From Neospora caninum Liverpool (taxonomy: Eukaryota; Apicomplexa; Conoidasida; Eucoccidiorida; Sarcocystidae): a DNA stretch of 64,000 nucleotides. The DNA lies in assembly GCF_000208865.1 (NCBI RefSeq), contig NC_018394.1, positions 1,571,635 to 1,635,634 of the forward strand, written 5' to 3'. The translations under genes and the position numbers were made by a program. Below, piece by piece: positions 48,747-61,192 of the stretch. The notes beneath the pieces were generated by a model. It was given only the letters and a program-made list of their open reading frames with translations, did no database searches and was not told the origin of the DNA. Every line of letters begins with the position of its first letter. Position 1 is the first letter of the stretch.

Positions 48747-51700
48747 ATGCGCAAAAACGGAGACGGATTCGATCGGGGCTCGGGCCCCGGCGGGGACGAA
48801 GCGGGACTTGCGGCGAGCCCTCTGGAACGGGGCGTACCTGCGAGATCTCGGAAGAGCTCCTTCTCCGCAATGGTAAGAAGAAACGGCCGACTCCTCGAAT
48901 ACCGTTCTCTTGTGCGACACGGAAAAACATACCTCGAAGCCTCTCGTGACCGTCCCCCTCTCGTCTCTCTCCTGTGTCCTCTGTCCGCCTCTCACGTTCT
49001 CAGTCGCTCTGGACCCTCCTCCGTTTCCCCTTGCTCTGTATGGACCTTTCCAGCGTCGTCTCGTCTCCCCTCGTTCCCTCGGTTCTCTCCGAGTGCCGCG
49101 CCCTCTCGTTCCGGCCGCTCGTATGCGGCGATACGACGTCTCTTCTCCCCTTTTCCCCGCATTTTCCACGTGTCGCATGTTTCGTCTCGTTCTCTGCTGT
49201 CTTGCTCTGCGTCTCCGGGTTTCTCAGGCGGATTCGCGCTTCGGCGCATGCGCGTCTCGGCCTCTCTCCGTCTCTCCGCCCCGCGGCGACAGTCGGGCGC
49301 ATGCATCGCGGCCCTCTTCTCCGTATGCGCGTCGCGCCTTCCACGCACCCTTTTCTGCGCTGCCTTACGGCCCGGAGATACCGTATCCGCCTGCCTTTTC
49401 GTATCTGCCGTACGCGGAAGAGGAGCGTGAGCGCGGGAAAAAGTGCGTCCTCACAGCCAGCAAGTACCCGGCGCCTTCGCAGCCGCGCATCTTTCCCTAC
49501 CGCTCTCTTCCCACGGGCCCCGACATGTCTTTTGCCTACGCGTCAGCCGGGCCCTTTCCTTTTCAGCCTGTCCGGCGTCCCGGCGGCACCTGCACGCTGA
49601 AACCGTCGCCGTCGTTCCTCTCCGAGGCGGCGGTCGAACGCAGCGGGCGCCCGCGAAACGCTCGGCGAGGAGACAGAACTGACGGAGAAGCTTGTGGGGA
49701 CACCGGCCGAAGAGACGGAGAGAACAGCAGAAGGTGAGGAGGGACGGAAAGGATCCGGAAGACGAGGAGGCCGAGCAGAGAGACACAGGGAGGGCGGGGC
49801 GAAGAAGGGGAGACAGAGTGTAGGAAAGAGCGGAAAAGAAGGGGGGAGAAGAAGTGGGGAGAGAGTGCCGGAGGAGAGCACTGGCAGAAGAGATTTTGCA
49901 CACCAACACCGAGTTGGACTGTGCGAGAGAGAAGAAGTGCAAGTCTGTTTCGTTTTGGAGACTCTGGCGTTTCGTTGTGTTTTTGTGTGCAGTCGGAGCG
50001 TCAGCAACATCAGCAGTCGCAGTGCGAGTTCGATCTCTCCGCCTTCGTCGTCTTCGTCCGATTCTTCCCGGTCATCCGCTCTTCGACCGCCCCAGGCTCG
50101 CGGCAGGAAAGACGCGGAGTGCCCGGAGGCGGGCAAGCGGCCGGGCGATCTCGGCCGAAGCGAGCGTGGGGAGAGAGAGGAGACAGAGGCCGTGCGCCGC
50201 GACTTTCATGCGCGTCTTGCCTCCGGCGCCAGGAGAAACGCGGGACGAAAAGAGGGAAGAAAAGACAGTAAAGAGGGAAGAAACGACGTAGAGGGACAGG
50301 GCTCGGGGTTTGCAGCTTCGCCGTCTCGGCCCGCTCGAGGGGAAGGCGAAGCGCCAGGACGGGGCGCAAGGGAGGCTGGGCCGGCGAGGGAGAACGAAGC
50401 GGCAGTGAGGAAGGAAGAGAAGGTTGCCGCGGAGAGACGGGGAGATTCCCCCAGCTCCAGCGCCAAACCGACATCTGAGCCGGAAAAGAAAGAGTCTAAC
50501 GAACGGCCAGCAGAGTCCACTCATGCCTCTGCGACTGCTTCAGGCTCTGGAACCGAGCTGTTGGGACCGTTCGCGCAAGGCCGCCCGACTGACTCTTCTG
50601 TGTGTTTGAAGGAGAAAGCTGAGGGCGGTGGCGGGTCGAGTTGCGACTCCAGTGGAGACTTGCAGTCTTCTGTCACGTTGGCGTCAAGGCCTCCTCTCGG
50701 CGGGGCGACTTCTGTGCGCCGTTCGACGTCGCCTGCCTCGAAGGCGTCTTCCACTTCTTTTCTCTCCGACTGCGAGCCTGCGCTGGACGTGCGAGAGAAG
50801 GACCGCGCGCCCCCGCGGCGTTTCCGCGGTCGGTCGCCCTCGCCCGTCTCTGTGGGGCGTCGGCGCACGCCGTCTCCGTTGTCTCCCGTTGGGCCCTCGT
50901 TCGATCCGGCTGCGTGTCGAGGGTTCGAAGACCGTCACGCCGCGCTCTGTCGGCCGTCGCCGGGTACCCACCGCGAGGACGAGTACGAGAGAAGACCGTT
51001 CGCGGGCTTTCAGCGGGGGCCGGCCGCAGACTCTGCACGGGTTCTCTCGCCCTCGGACTTCGAGGCCTCGCGCGAGGCTGCTCCAGTTTCCAGAACGTTT
51101 TCGCCGACTCGCGCAGTCGCTTTGCCGCGAAGTCCCCGGGGCGCGCGCGGGGAAACCTTCCTCTCTCGCTCGCCGTCCCGGTCGCAGTCCCCTTTGTCCG
51201 GGCGCCGAGGAGACTCCACGAGAAGCCCCACCAGACCCGCGGCTCGGGCATCCGAAGCGTCGCGAGCCGCGCGAAAGTGTCTCTTCACAGACCAGGGCGA
51301 GGCCGACTCGGGGGATTATTTGGGGAGTCGCAGGGGGGGCCTTGACGCAGAGCCCAGTGGCGGGCGCGGGGCGTTCCACGAAGTCTCGAAAGGCTCGAGT
51401 TTCGAGAGGCCTGGCCGCGCATACCCCGCAACCTTTGCTTCGTTCCGCGACGAAGAACACAGCCGCCGTCTCGACCTCGAAGACAGATCGTTCTCTGCCG
51501 CATCTGCGCGCCCTGCCTCTTTCGCGTCTCGACCGCTCCTCCCCTCCGACGCGTTCAGTCGGCCGAGGAATCTCCCGCGAATCATCCCGCCGCCTGCCGT
51601 CTTCCCAGCGTTCGGCGTGAACAGCCACGGCAGTCCATTCACGGCCTTCTCGCGACTTCCGCCGCTGCTGCCGTCGCCCGAGGCGGGACGCGGGCGCTTC

Positions 51701-54700
51701 CCGTTCGCGGGAGCCTCGACTCCGCCGGAGATCCGCTTCGGGCCTATGCGCGTCGACCCCAGAGAAGACGCCAGAGAAGACTGCAGAGACGATCGCAGAG
51801 ACGATCGCAGAGACGAGGGGTTGGAGGGGGGGCGGCGGTCGCGGCCTGCGGCGTATATGCGGCGTCGTTCGGTGTCTCCGTTTTCTGCGTCTCCGCCGTC
51901 AATGCTGGTGCTTGGGAGGGAGCGGGAGGCGGAGCGGGTGCAATTCGACGGGCTCGAGGATGAGAGGCGCGGCCTTCGAAGGCGAGAAAGAGATGACCAA
52001 GGCCCTGTGTCTCTCTGGCCGCTTCTCCCCTCGCCAACCTCCCACGGCTTCTCGCCCCCGACCCGCGGCGATCCTTTCCCTGCACACGCACGCGGCTTCC
52101 CAGCCTCGGGAAGTGACCGCGCGAGCAGCAGTCAAAAACCGACGGACGTGTGGGCTTCGGCGTCCCGAGACAGAAAACCGTCTTTGCCCTCGTCGGCAGG
52201 CTTCGAGCGCAGGCGGGGCGAGCACTCGCCGTCGATCTTCTCGTGCCGCAGCCACTCGCCTCCCTCCGACGCCTCGCCTACGCGGTCGCGCGCGCGGGCC
52301 TCGGCGCGTGCAGCGCTGGAGGCAGACGAGAACGCGGGCGAGGGGTCGGAACGCGCAGGCCTGCAGCGGCTGGCTTCTGGCCTCTCTCTGGAGAGAGCAT
52401 CGAGGGCCCGAGACGCGCGAGAGCGAGGCCCGAGACGGGACGAAAAGGGCGAGCGAGGAGAGGGAAGGGACGGCGAATTCGCGACCGACGGGAGACGAAG
52501 TCGCAGTCTCCTCTCGGCTCCAGAAGAGAGCGAGGCGGGCGTTTCTGGGCGGCGCGGCAGAAGAAACGAGGACGGGAGAGAGGAGAGGCGGAGAGAAGAC
52601 GCGCGGTGCACAGGGTCCTCGCGGCGAAGGGAAGCGTCGCTCTCTCCTTTTTCGACCGCGTCGCGAGACGGCCGAGACCGACGCGAGAGAGCAGAGGCCG
52701 GGGCCTTCCCGGAGCGGCGGAGTGCGCGAGGACGCGAAAAGGAGAGAAGAGAAGAGAACGCGTGGGAGGACCGGGAGAAGGCGAGGCTCGGAAAAGAGAA
52801 CGCGCCCCGGTCTGCGACTTCGCGGCGGTCGTCGACCTCAGCGGGGAAAGGGGGGCGCAGAGACGAAGGGCGACGAGAGAGGAGACGCCGGCGTCTCTCG
52901 TGTCTCTCGAGCGTCGGAAGCGAGAACGGAGAACCGGCGAGTCGCGACAGACGGGTGTCGACGTCTTCCTGCGTGCACGAGCGCAAAGAAGGGAGGCGTC
53001 TCCGCTCGGCGTCTCGGTCGCCTTCGTGCGCGTCTCGCGCGCCCCGAGGTCGCCGACGCGCGCGCGAGGGGGACGGCGAGCCGTCGGAGAGAAGCAGGGG
53101 CGAGAGAGACAGTCCAGAGCCGCAAGAGCGAGAAGCGCGGCTGGGCGAAGCGCGGTCTGTGCGGGGCAGAGACCGAAAAGAAAGAAAGAAGGCACGCGAC
53201 GTGCCGGACTCGGACCTCGATGCAGGTGCGCTTGGCGCCGAAACGCGGAAGCGCGAAAGGCCGAGCTGCGACGAGCGAGCGCACAAGAGAGAGAAAGTCG
53301 ACAGGCTCGTGTCGGCGTCTCTCTCGTCCGGTGCCGACGACACGCGGGCGGCGAGGACGCTCTCCCGCTCGCTGTCGAGAGGCCGCGAGAGGCGAAAACG
53401 CCAGCGAAGCCAAGAGGAAACCGAGGGCGCTTTCGCGTCTCGGGTCCGGCCTGAGAGACGGTCCCTGGAGAGAGAAAGAGACGCAGCGGCCGCGGGGGCT
53501 AAACGGGCGTCGGCCCAGCGGCCGTACTTGATGATGCGTAGGAGCGGCGACGAAGACGAGACAGAGGAGGGGAATGCATGCGCGGAGGACGGGGATCCGC
53601 AAAGGAAAGTCGACATAAGGAAGAAACGCGTTGCGCGCGACCGAGACGCTCTGGATCGGTTCTCCCGCTCGCTTTCCCGCGGAGAAGAGAGAGACAGGTC
53701 ATCTCTCGCCGGGCGAGACGAGAGCCGCAGAGAAGAGAGACGAAGACGCCCGTCTTCGCGCCCTGCGTCTCTCGAGCGGCGCTCGCCGTTCGTGGATGGG
53801 GAACCGCCGGGGAGACTGCGAGGGCAAGAAAGAGAAGAAAGAGGAAGACGCGATTCGCCTCGGCTGCGTTCGCCGTCGCTCTCTCGCGAGGCGGCTACGG
53901 CTCATGGCGCAGCGTACAAGGAGACCGAGAGCGAGCCGTCGGGAGAGAGAAGGGCGGAGCGCAGTTCCTTCTCGAGGCTTGCATGGCGAGGAGGGGAGGG
54001 AGACAGAGAAGACCGGGCACATGAGGAGCGCGGCGAGAGCTGCAAACGAAACGCAAGGACCTCGTCGCGGGGACGGGGTTCCAGGAGTCCGTCGCTTCCT
54101 TCCTCTGACGCGCGATGGTCACCAGGCTCTTTCCCCTCGCGCTTTGGAGCCGGCCGGAGAGGCCGCGCGAGTGAAGACAGTGAGTACGTGAGAGGGAGGC
54201 GAGACGACGAGAAGTTCTCAGAAGAGCGAGAGCGGAGAGACAGAGAGGAGGAACAACGGGTGGCCGAGGGAGATCGCCGATCCTTCGCGCAAACAGGGAC
54301 GACTTCGTATCGTCTGTCTTGTCGCGGCGAAGAGGCTTATCGGACCGCGGAGGGTTCTGCGCGTGCTCGCGTCCGAGAAGCAAGAGAAGACGCCTTCGAC
54401 CGCGAAGAAGTCGGGGCGTTCGCGTCTGCGGCGGACCAAGAAGACGAGAGAGAAGAGACGGAGCGCAGAGGGAGCGAGGAAGGCGACCGGACGCGGCGGG
54501 TGAAGTCCTCGTTCTCGCCTCCGCGCGGGGAACGTAGTGGGTCTACTGTGCTTGGCTCTGAGCCGGGGAAAGCGAGGTTGAGAACGGACGAAGACCCGTT
54601 TCGAGCGCGCGCAAACTTTGGGAGGACTGGGCCTTTCCACGGCGGAGAGCCGTCTGGGTTCTCGCCCCGCGACCGAAGGCCCGGAGACACCTGGGGCTTG

Positions 54701-57557
54701 CCCCGCTCAAGGCTTCCCTCAGCTGGGGGACCAGAGGGCGACGAGGAGAGGAGACAGCGCGATGAAGGCAGACGCGAAGACGGCGAGAGGTCCAAAATGG
54801 CCGAGCGCCGCCGCCGCTTCAACGAGCTAAAGCTTTCGGCTTTCGCGCGCCGCTCGCCGTCGACTTGCGCGGATGCGCGAGGGCCGGGGCCTCAAGCGGG
54901 CCCCGTGGAAGAGGCAAGGGCGCGCCGAAGCGAAGGCGAAGACGCTTTTTTCGCGGGCGAAAGCCGAGACAAAGAGCGGCCGATGCCCGGACGGAGACCG
55001 GAGGAGAGACGCAGAGTGGCGCCAGAGGAACAGGGTCTGCTCGGCCCCCCGCCAGCGTTCCGGCCTCCCCAGGGAGTCTTTGCCAAAACGGGGAGACTCG
55101 GGAACGACGGAGACTTGCAGGGCGGAAGAGAGGGTACGTCTGGGAGATGTTCAGCGGGCGCGCTCAAACTGCGGACGTGTTTCTCGACGTGTTTTGCCAC
55201 TTTGCCGCTCTTGGTGCTCGTGTGCGGCGTCGCGACTGGGAGGACCGAGCCCTGAGTGTTCCGCTGGGACCGCGAGTCATGGTGGTTTCCCCTGTTTTGG
55301 TGGAGACTTTCTTTCTTCTCGCCGCAACTCCAACTCGCGTCACCCTATAAAAAGGAGGCGTTCTGCTTGATCCTTTTCGCCCCGGGGGGTTTCCGTGGCG
55401 TGCTTGCTTTGCGTGTTTTCTGCCCTCCCACAAAACCGTCTCCTGTGCTGTCTTCCTGGTGCCTCGCTGTCCTCTTGCTTCTTTCCCCCATCACCCGTGT
55501 CTCTGCATGCGTGTGCGGCTGCGTCCCGTGCGGTGAATCTCGCCTCCTCGCAATTCTTTTTTCCTAATTCTCCCCGCATGTCGCTGCCTTTGCTTTCTCC
55601 GCAGCCCACGGCTTCGCGCAGGGTCATGCTCCGCCTGGGTCTCGCCTCGGCCCCGCGTTTTCTTTCCCGTCTTCGTTTCCCGCCTTCTCGCCCTCGTCCG
55701 CGCCGCCGCTTCTTCCTTGCCCGGCCTCGTCGCCCCTGCGAAATGCGGGAGGGCCGTCTGCGAGCTTTGACGCCTTCGCTTCCTTCCCGCCTCCGGCTTC
55801 TCTGGGCGACCAGGGCGCGCTGCCGGCTTCAAGCGGGCCTTTGCGCTCCTCCTTTTCTCCTCCGTCGCGGCCGTCGCCGCCGCCAGCAGTCCCCGCCGCG
55901 TTTCCGCAGTCGCCGAAACAGGCCTCGAGCGTGCATTCTCAGCCGGCGCAGCCTCAGCCGCAGCCGCGGCTGCAGCGCGAAGAAAAGGAGAGAAAGCGCG
56001 CTCGCACAGCCTTTGTCTCCGTCTCCCTCGTCGACTTGTGGACCGGGAAAATCGCGAAGACGTGCCTCGGCCGCATCCCCCAGATAATAGGCGCGAGCGC
56101 GCAGGACCACGTGGCTTTTCTGCGCCTCTTCCGATCGTAAGAGATGCAGAGACTCTCGCAAGGAGTCGCACAGACCCGGTCCCTCCTTTGTATGTCCCTG
56201 CGTCTGTGGGCGGCACCTGCGCAGGTTCTCTCTCTTCTGGTGACGCTTCTTTTTGCGTGCGCGCGTTTCTTCTCTTTCCGCCGCCTCAGACACGCGACAC
56301 TTTGTGCTCGGCGTCTTGACTGTCGCGGGGGGGGGGGGGGGGGGAGGAGGGGTTATTTCCCCAGTGTTTCCTCTCAGATGTCCCTGCGATACTTTTCGTC
56401 TTTTCTCTTTCCCGCTGCAGGCGACGGGAGGCGAATCAACGGTGGGCAGCGGCCATGCGCGAAGTTCGTCAGCGAGAATTCTTCCAAGGCCTCGCGGCGC
56501 TCGAGGTGAGGGACAAGGAACAGCGACACGCGTGTGCGCATTCTGGACTTCGCGATGCCTTTGGGTTGCCGCCCTCAGGGTCTGGGCTCGACCTGGAGAC
56601 AACCCTCCGACGTTTAAACCTCTCTGCGCCGCTGTCTTCCTGTCGCGACTTGTCCACCTTGATATCTCGTGAACGCTTGCAAATGCACAAGATGCTTCTG
56701 AAGTAGATCCACTCGCTGGAGTGATATGCCTGCGATTAAGTGGAGATCAAAGGCCACTGTGCAACTAAAACGCGCGGGTCACCCGTGTGACGAGCTCCGG
56801 TGAAGATGCCTTTGCTGTCTCCCGCGGTGCATGCGTTTCGCTTCGCTCGCGTCTTTCCCGGGGCCCTGCCGCTGATGCTTGGAGGTTTGTTCTCTCTTTT
56901 CTTTGTTTTCTTCTGTGTCGCGCCGTGCGGGTCAAAACCCGGAGGCAGTCTTTTTCAGCCTTTTCCGTGACGGCAGCTGTGCGCGGTTTTGTCTCTCGTG
57001 TCCCCATTGTTGCTCGCAGTCTGTTGAGCGCGTGAATGCGGAGTTGCAGTGCCTCAGCCAGGCTGCGCAGGCGATTGGAGCGGCGGCTGTCGGAAGTAAG
57101 GAAGGAGAAAACCTGTCAAAGAGGAGAGGGTGTCGAAAGGATCCTTTGGTTCGGCCTCGTTTTGCTGTTTCCTCGATTTTGTGAGCTTGCGTGCGTCCCA
57201 AAAAAAACAGCGGGGGCTTCTTTTCACGATCCAGGAAAGGGCGAGCAAGACACTGCGAGTGGGAGGCGTGCGGTCTCTCTCCGTGTCTCTCTCTCGGGAT
57301 TGACTCTCTGCATGTTTGTTTCTGCCTCCTTTTCAGCGCGTGCCTCGCCGACACCGCCCTCCGGTCCAGCTGAATCGTCTCTCTCTGCTTTCGGCGTCCC
57401 AACAGCCTTCTTTTCTCCCCCTGCGGTGTCGGGTCACCCTGCGCCGCTTTCTCCGTCGGGGACCGCGAAGAGCGCCGAGGAAGAGAAGGAGAACGGCAGG
57501 CGCAAGACCTCAAAGAGCGAAGACGCCGGAGCGGCCGAGGCAGGCAAGAGCGAGTAG
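48747..57557 (+). CDS. Large Arg/Ser-rich protein, 7 exons, function unknown
   Basis: Exons 48747-48872, 49228-49733, 49993-55133, 55605-56136, 56421-56505, 57020-57095 and 57337-57557 close in phase to 2228 residues. Exon 3 alone encodes about 1713 residues dominated by RS, SR, RD, RE and ER dipeptides with SPSR and SRSP-type motifs, typical of splicing-associated RS domains. No RRM, PWI or zinc finger was seen. Residues about 1926-2050 are Pro/Ser/Phe-rich. Then comes the only ordered-looking part (about 2062-2155): KRARTAFVSVSLVDLWTGKI, then LGRIPQII, a charged helix REANQRWAAAMREVRQREFF and ERVNAELQCLSQAAQAIGAA. The tail (2156-2228) is Ser/Pro-rich and acidic. A nuclear RNA-processing role is inferred from composition only. 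Exon 1 is the least certain part; its ATG (48747) is the only one in that short open exon. Confidence 0.75.
51757..51816 (+). repeat. Short in-frame GA-rich tandem repeat in the RS-rich protein
   Basis: Degenerate 12-15-base units of the form AGAGACGATCGC give the peptide repeats REDARED and RDDRRDD. This is a sign of replication slippage adding charged residues within exon 3. Confidence 0.7.
56327..56344 (+). repeat. Run of 18 G in intron 4 of the RS-rich gene
   Basis: Eighteen consecutive G are followed by AGGAGGGG, about 75 bases before the acceptor of exon 5 (56421). The tract could form a G-quadruplex; its length is also prone to sequencing error. Confidence 0.95.
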
Positions 57558-58219
57558 CGTTGCGCGAGAGAAGGGACGGCGACCGCGCAGAGAGCGGAGA
57601 AAGCCGAAAACGCCAGATGCAGGACGAGAAATGAGGAAAGAGGGGAAGGGAGTGGAAGGGCGAAAGGAGAAATGCGTGCGCGGGAGGGAACTGCAAGAGA
57701 CGGCTCGACAGCAGAGTTGCCTGGCGAGGCAGGTGCCGAAAAGAGGGGTCGCTTCAGGGAAAAATGTGTTGAGAACAGAGCAAGAGACGTCTGCCGTGTT
57801 GCGTCTTTTCTGGCGTCGCTGCGCGTCGACACAAAGCGAACGCAGGACGCCCCCAGAGGCTCGAAAAACGAACGCTCGAAAATCCAAAAAGAGACACTCC
57901 ACAGATAAACTTTAGGTGCATGCGGCCACACTCCACGCGCATACCCTCGGGGGTTCACGCAAGGCCAGAGCACGGGCTCTCTCACGACCTCAAACACAAA
58001 AAACCGAACGCTCAGAGGCAAAAAGACGCACCCGCAGAGAGATGTGCAGAGACTGAGACACAGCGAGGCCGGCCTCGACACACTCCTAGAGTTTCTCCAA
58101 CTCCTTTCACAGACGCAAACGCGGAGGAATGCTGGATGCATCCCCCTCGGGAACGATTCCCCCCCCACAGGCCTACAGGCATATAGACATATATCTATAT
58201 ATGTGTATATATATACATT

Positions 58220-58254
<35 letters not shown>

Positions 58255-59344
58255 TAAAAACGTGTGCATATGTGTGTATATATGCGTAGTAGGTAGATAC
58301 TTATGCATGTATTAGGCATATATATATATATATGTGTATATATATATATATATATGTATTGGTAGGGGTCGGTGTCTTGTGTGAAGAACGGTGGTAGAAT
58401 GCTGCCGTGAGAGTCGTCGCAGTCTCTGCCTCGCGAGTGTGGAGAGGCGCACTTTTTTCTCCGGGGGCAGGCAGCCAGTGCCAGGGAGGCCGAAATCCTG
58501 TCATTGTGATCTGCGTACACTCGGTACGGAGGCGCGGGAAGCCGTGCGGCATCGTTTTAGACAAGGAAGAAGAAACGCCTGTTCTTCTCTCGGGTGGTCT
58601 TCTACACTGTGTTTGGACAGAAAAGCTCCTCTAGGGACTGTTTCCCGCAAATGCATGCGCAAAATTACGAGTTTCCCAGCATCCTCGCATCTGACTTTCT
58701 CCTGGGGAGAAACGCGCTGCGCTGCATGCGCATCTCATGGTGTCCGCCGATTCGCGGAGCACTGAACTGGTGCGCTCGCGTCGGATTACGCGAGAGGATC
58801 CCGGGCGATCGGAGCCGGGCATCGGCGTCTATTCCGGGTGGAAACAACACGACAAATATCGCGCAAGCACGCCGACAAGCACCTCACAAAGACAAGAATA
58901 CGCGTAAATGACATTCCTCGCGTTCGCGCATGCGTGGGGTCTTCTCACGTGGAAAAGGCTTCTGAGATAGAGACCCGCCCGAGACAAAGCGCCAATGTGC
59001 CGAAAGGCAGGAACGTCTGCGCTCCCCGCCGCAGGCTTCTTCACGCTTCATCCGAAAGGGTGAAATGGACGGGACCAAGACTGCACACGGGGAACTTCTC
59101 ACGCAGCTACATAGTATGAGAACGGCGACACGCCTCCATCTCTCGATTCAGGCACGTCTGCATCCTCACATAAGCAACTGCATGCATGTGTAAAACGATA
59201 TACAAATATAGATAAGCGCATATCAATATATATTTCTAGGTTTCGGCTTACAGTGTACATGTATCTAGGTACGCGTGAGCCGGAGTGGGAATTGAGCACG
59301 GCGAAGGGCGTTTCTTGCTTTTCAAAAAGGCCAAACTGGGCCTT
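57558..59344. other. Convergent intergenic region, RS-rich gene / PS synthase
   Basis: It holds the 3' flanks of two convergent genes and a TA-rich zone (58185-58360). No additional gene was seen. Confidence 0.5.
58185..58360. repeat. TA-rich microsatellite cluster between convergent genes
   Basis: Two long TA tracts (about 58185-58252 and 58318-58360) are separated by TATG/TGTA-rich sequence. Confidence 0.9.
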
Positions 59345-60333
59345 CTACTTGTCTTTCGGACCTTCCAAAAATGTCTCTTGCAGGTACAAGTCCTCGGAAA
59401 GACTGGCGGGGTGCGAGAAGCCTCCGCTGTGGGAGAGGCTCGACATTCGCTTCAAACTCGGAGGTCGCGGGCGACAAATCAGCCAGACGATCGCGGCAGC
59501 CAAAACGCATGCGATGGCAATCCAGGCGACCTGAGAAGACAGCGCGAAAGACATGCACAAGCGCACGTGCAGAAACACCAGCGCGCGGAAAACAAACGCG
59601 GTATGCCGCCACTTTCGCGACGCAGGAAAAAACACCGCAACACCCGACAAGGCACAGAACGGAAACCACGCGCAATGCGTGCACATAATATATCCACATT
59701 TTTATTCAATATACATACTCGTATCTACACATATCTATACATATATATATTTGTCTATCTCTATCTGCACAGGCGTAACTTCATACATCTACATATATAC
59801 ACATTTCCGCAGAGATATACATATATATATAGATATAGATATGGAGGTTTTGGTGGGTATGTGGCTATGCGGTAGCGTGTGTTTTTTAGATCTGTATTCG
59901 TTTGGTGCGTATTTGGAGCTTACGATAATCCACTGTGGACACGGATCGTGAGGTTGGAGCCCATGGAACCATTTGACGGAGAGCAGCGCCTCTGTGCTGA
60001 CGACAGCGAGGTCGATCCAGCACTGCACGCCCATGCGCTTGCAGTTTCTGAAGAGAACAGCCCCGAAGAAACGACGGAACGATCCCAAAGCGACGACACA
60101 AATCTCTCAAAGACTAGGCGCGATGCTTCCGTTCTCTTCTCCGCGAAGAAGCAAAAGCCTAGAGCGACGGAAGAGCGAGAATTCCAGGACGAAAGTGCGA
60201 CTCGCTCTCTGTTTCACGCACGAAACCTGCCTGACTACACACGCGAAAATAGAGTCCGTCCACGTCTCCCTCCACCGTCAACCAAAAAACCTTCCCGTCT
60301 CCATCTCGATTCCGCGTGCAAAGCACTCACTAT

Positions 60334-60370
<37 letters not shown>

Positions 60371-61157
60371 GGTATATATATATATATATATATACATAGG
60401 TATATATATGTGAAACATAGAGGTATAGGTATGCATCTTTGAATATTTGCATGTGTGTCTAGATATGTGTAGATATGCATTTCCGTCTGGAGGCGCCTTC
60501 CTTTGGGAGATCTGTTTCACTTACACGTCCGTGACGAATTCGTAGTATTCGCGAGTTCCTGCCGCAGCCATGAACGTCCAGAGGGTGATCCTGGCGAGAA
60601 TTAGCCAGTGGGAAGGATGCAGCCAGAGCTCCGCCTTCAGGAAGAAGACGTTCAAGTCCAACAGGGTGACGGCCACGCAATAGAGCAGAAGACTCACAAA
60701 GGTCGACGCACTCGAAAACAACCGGGGCCATTTGTAGCCGGTCCTGAGGGCGCCGAAGAGAGTGAAACGCGACCGCAAAAGTTCAGGTCCAGAGACGCAA
60801 ACACGCAAAAAGCAAAAGAGACGGACGCGTCTGTTGTCGTCGATGGGCTCGGGGGAGAACAAAGCAAAACGCATGCGACGCGAGAACCGCACGCGCACAC
60901 CTCTGCGGCTCCTCGCTGAGGCGGGAAAGAACAGCGGCGAGAACCCGCTCGTTTTTGATCACGCAAAGTGCTCGAAAAAAAGCCGGTGAATGCGAGCAGA
61001 AAACAAAAAGGAACTGTCAACCGTGACCCGCAAACATGGCAAGAGGCCATGCATGCACAGAAACAGAGAGGCAATGACAAATGTACCCCATACACACAAC
61101 CAGGCACAGCAAGACATATCGACTGATCAATTGATCGATCGGTGGAGAGATAGATCG

Positions 61158-61192
<35 letters not shown>

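Noticed and set aside
52800..53600. Possible transposon or viral polyprotein in the long exon
   Set aside because: No reverse transcriptase, integrase or protease motif. The sequence is uniform RS/RE low complexity.
51912..53616. Overlapping open frames of 300-540 codons on both strands inside exon 3 of the RS-rich gene
   Set aside because: GC-rich RS/RD/RE codon repeats leave other frames open. The sense frame joins in phase with flanking exons and the others do not.
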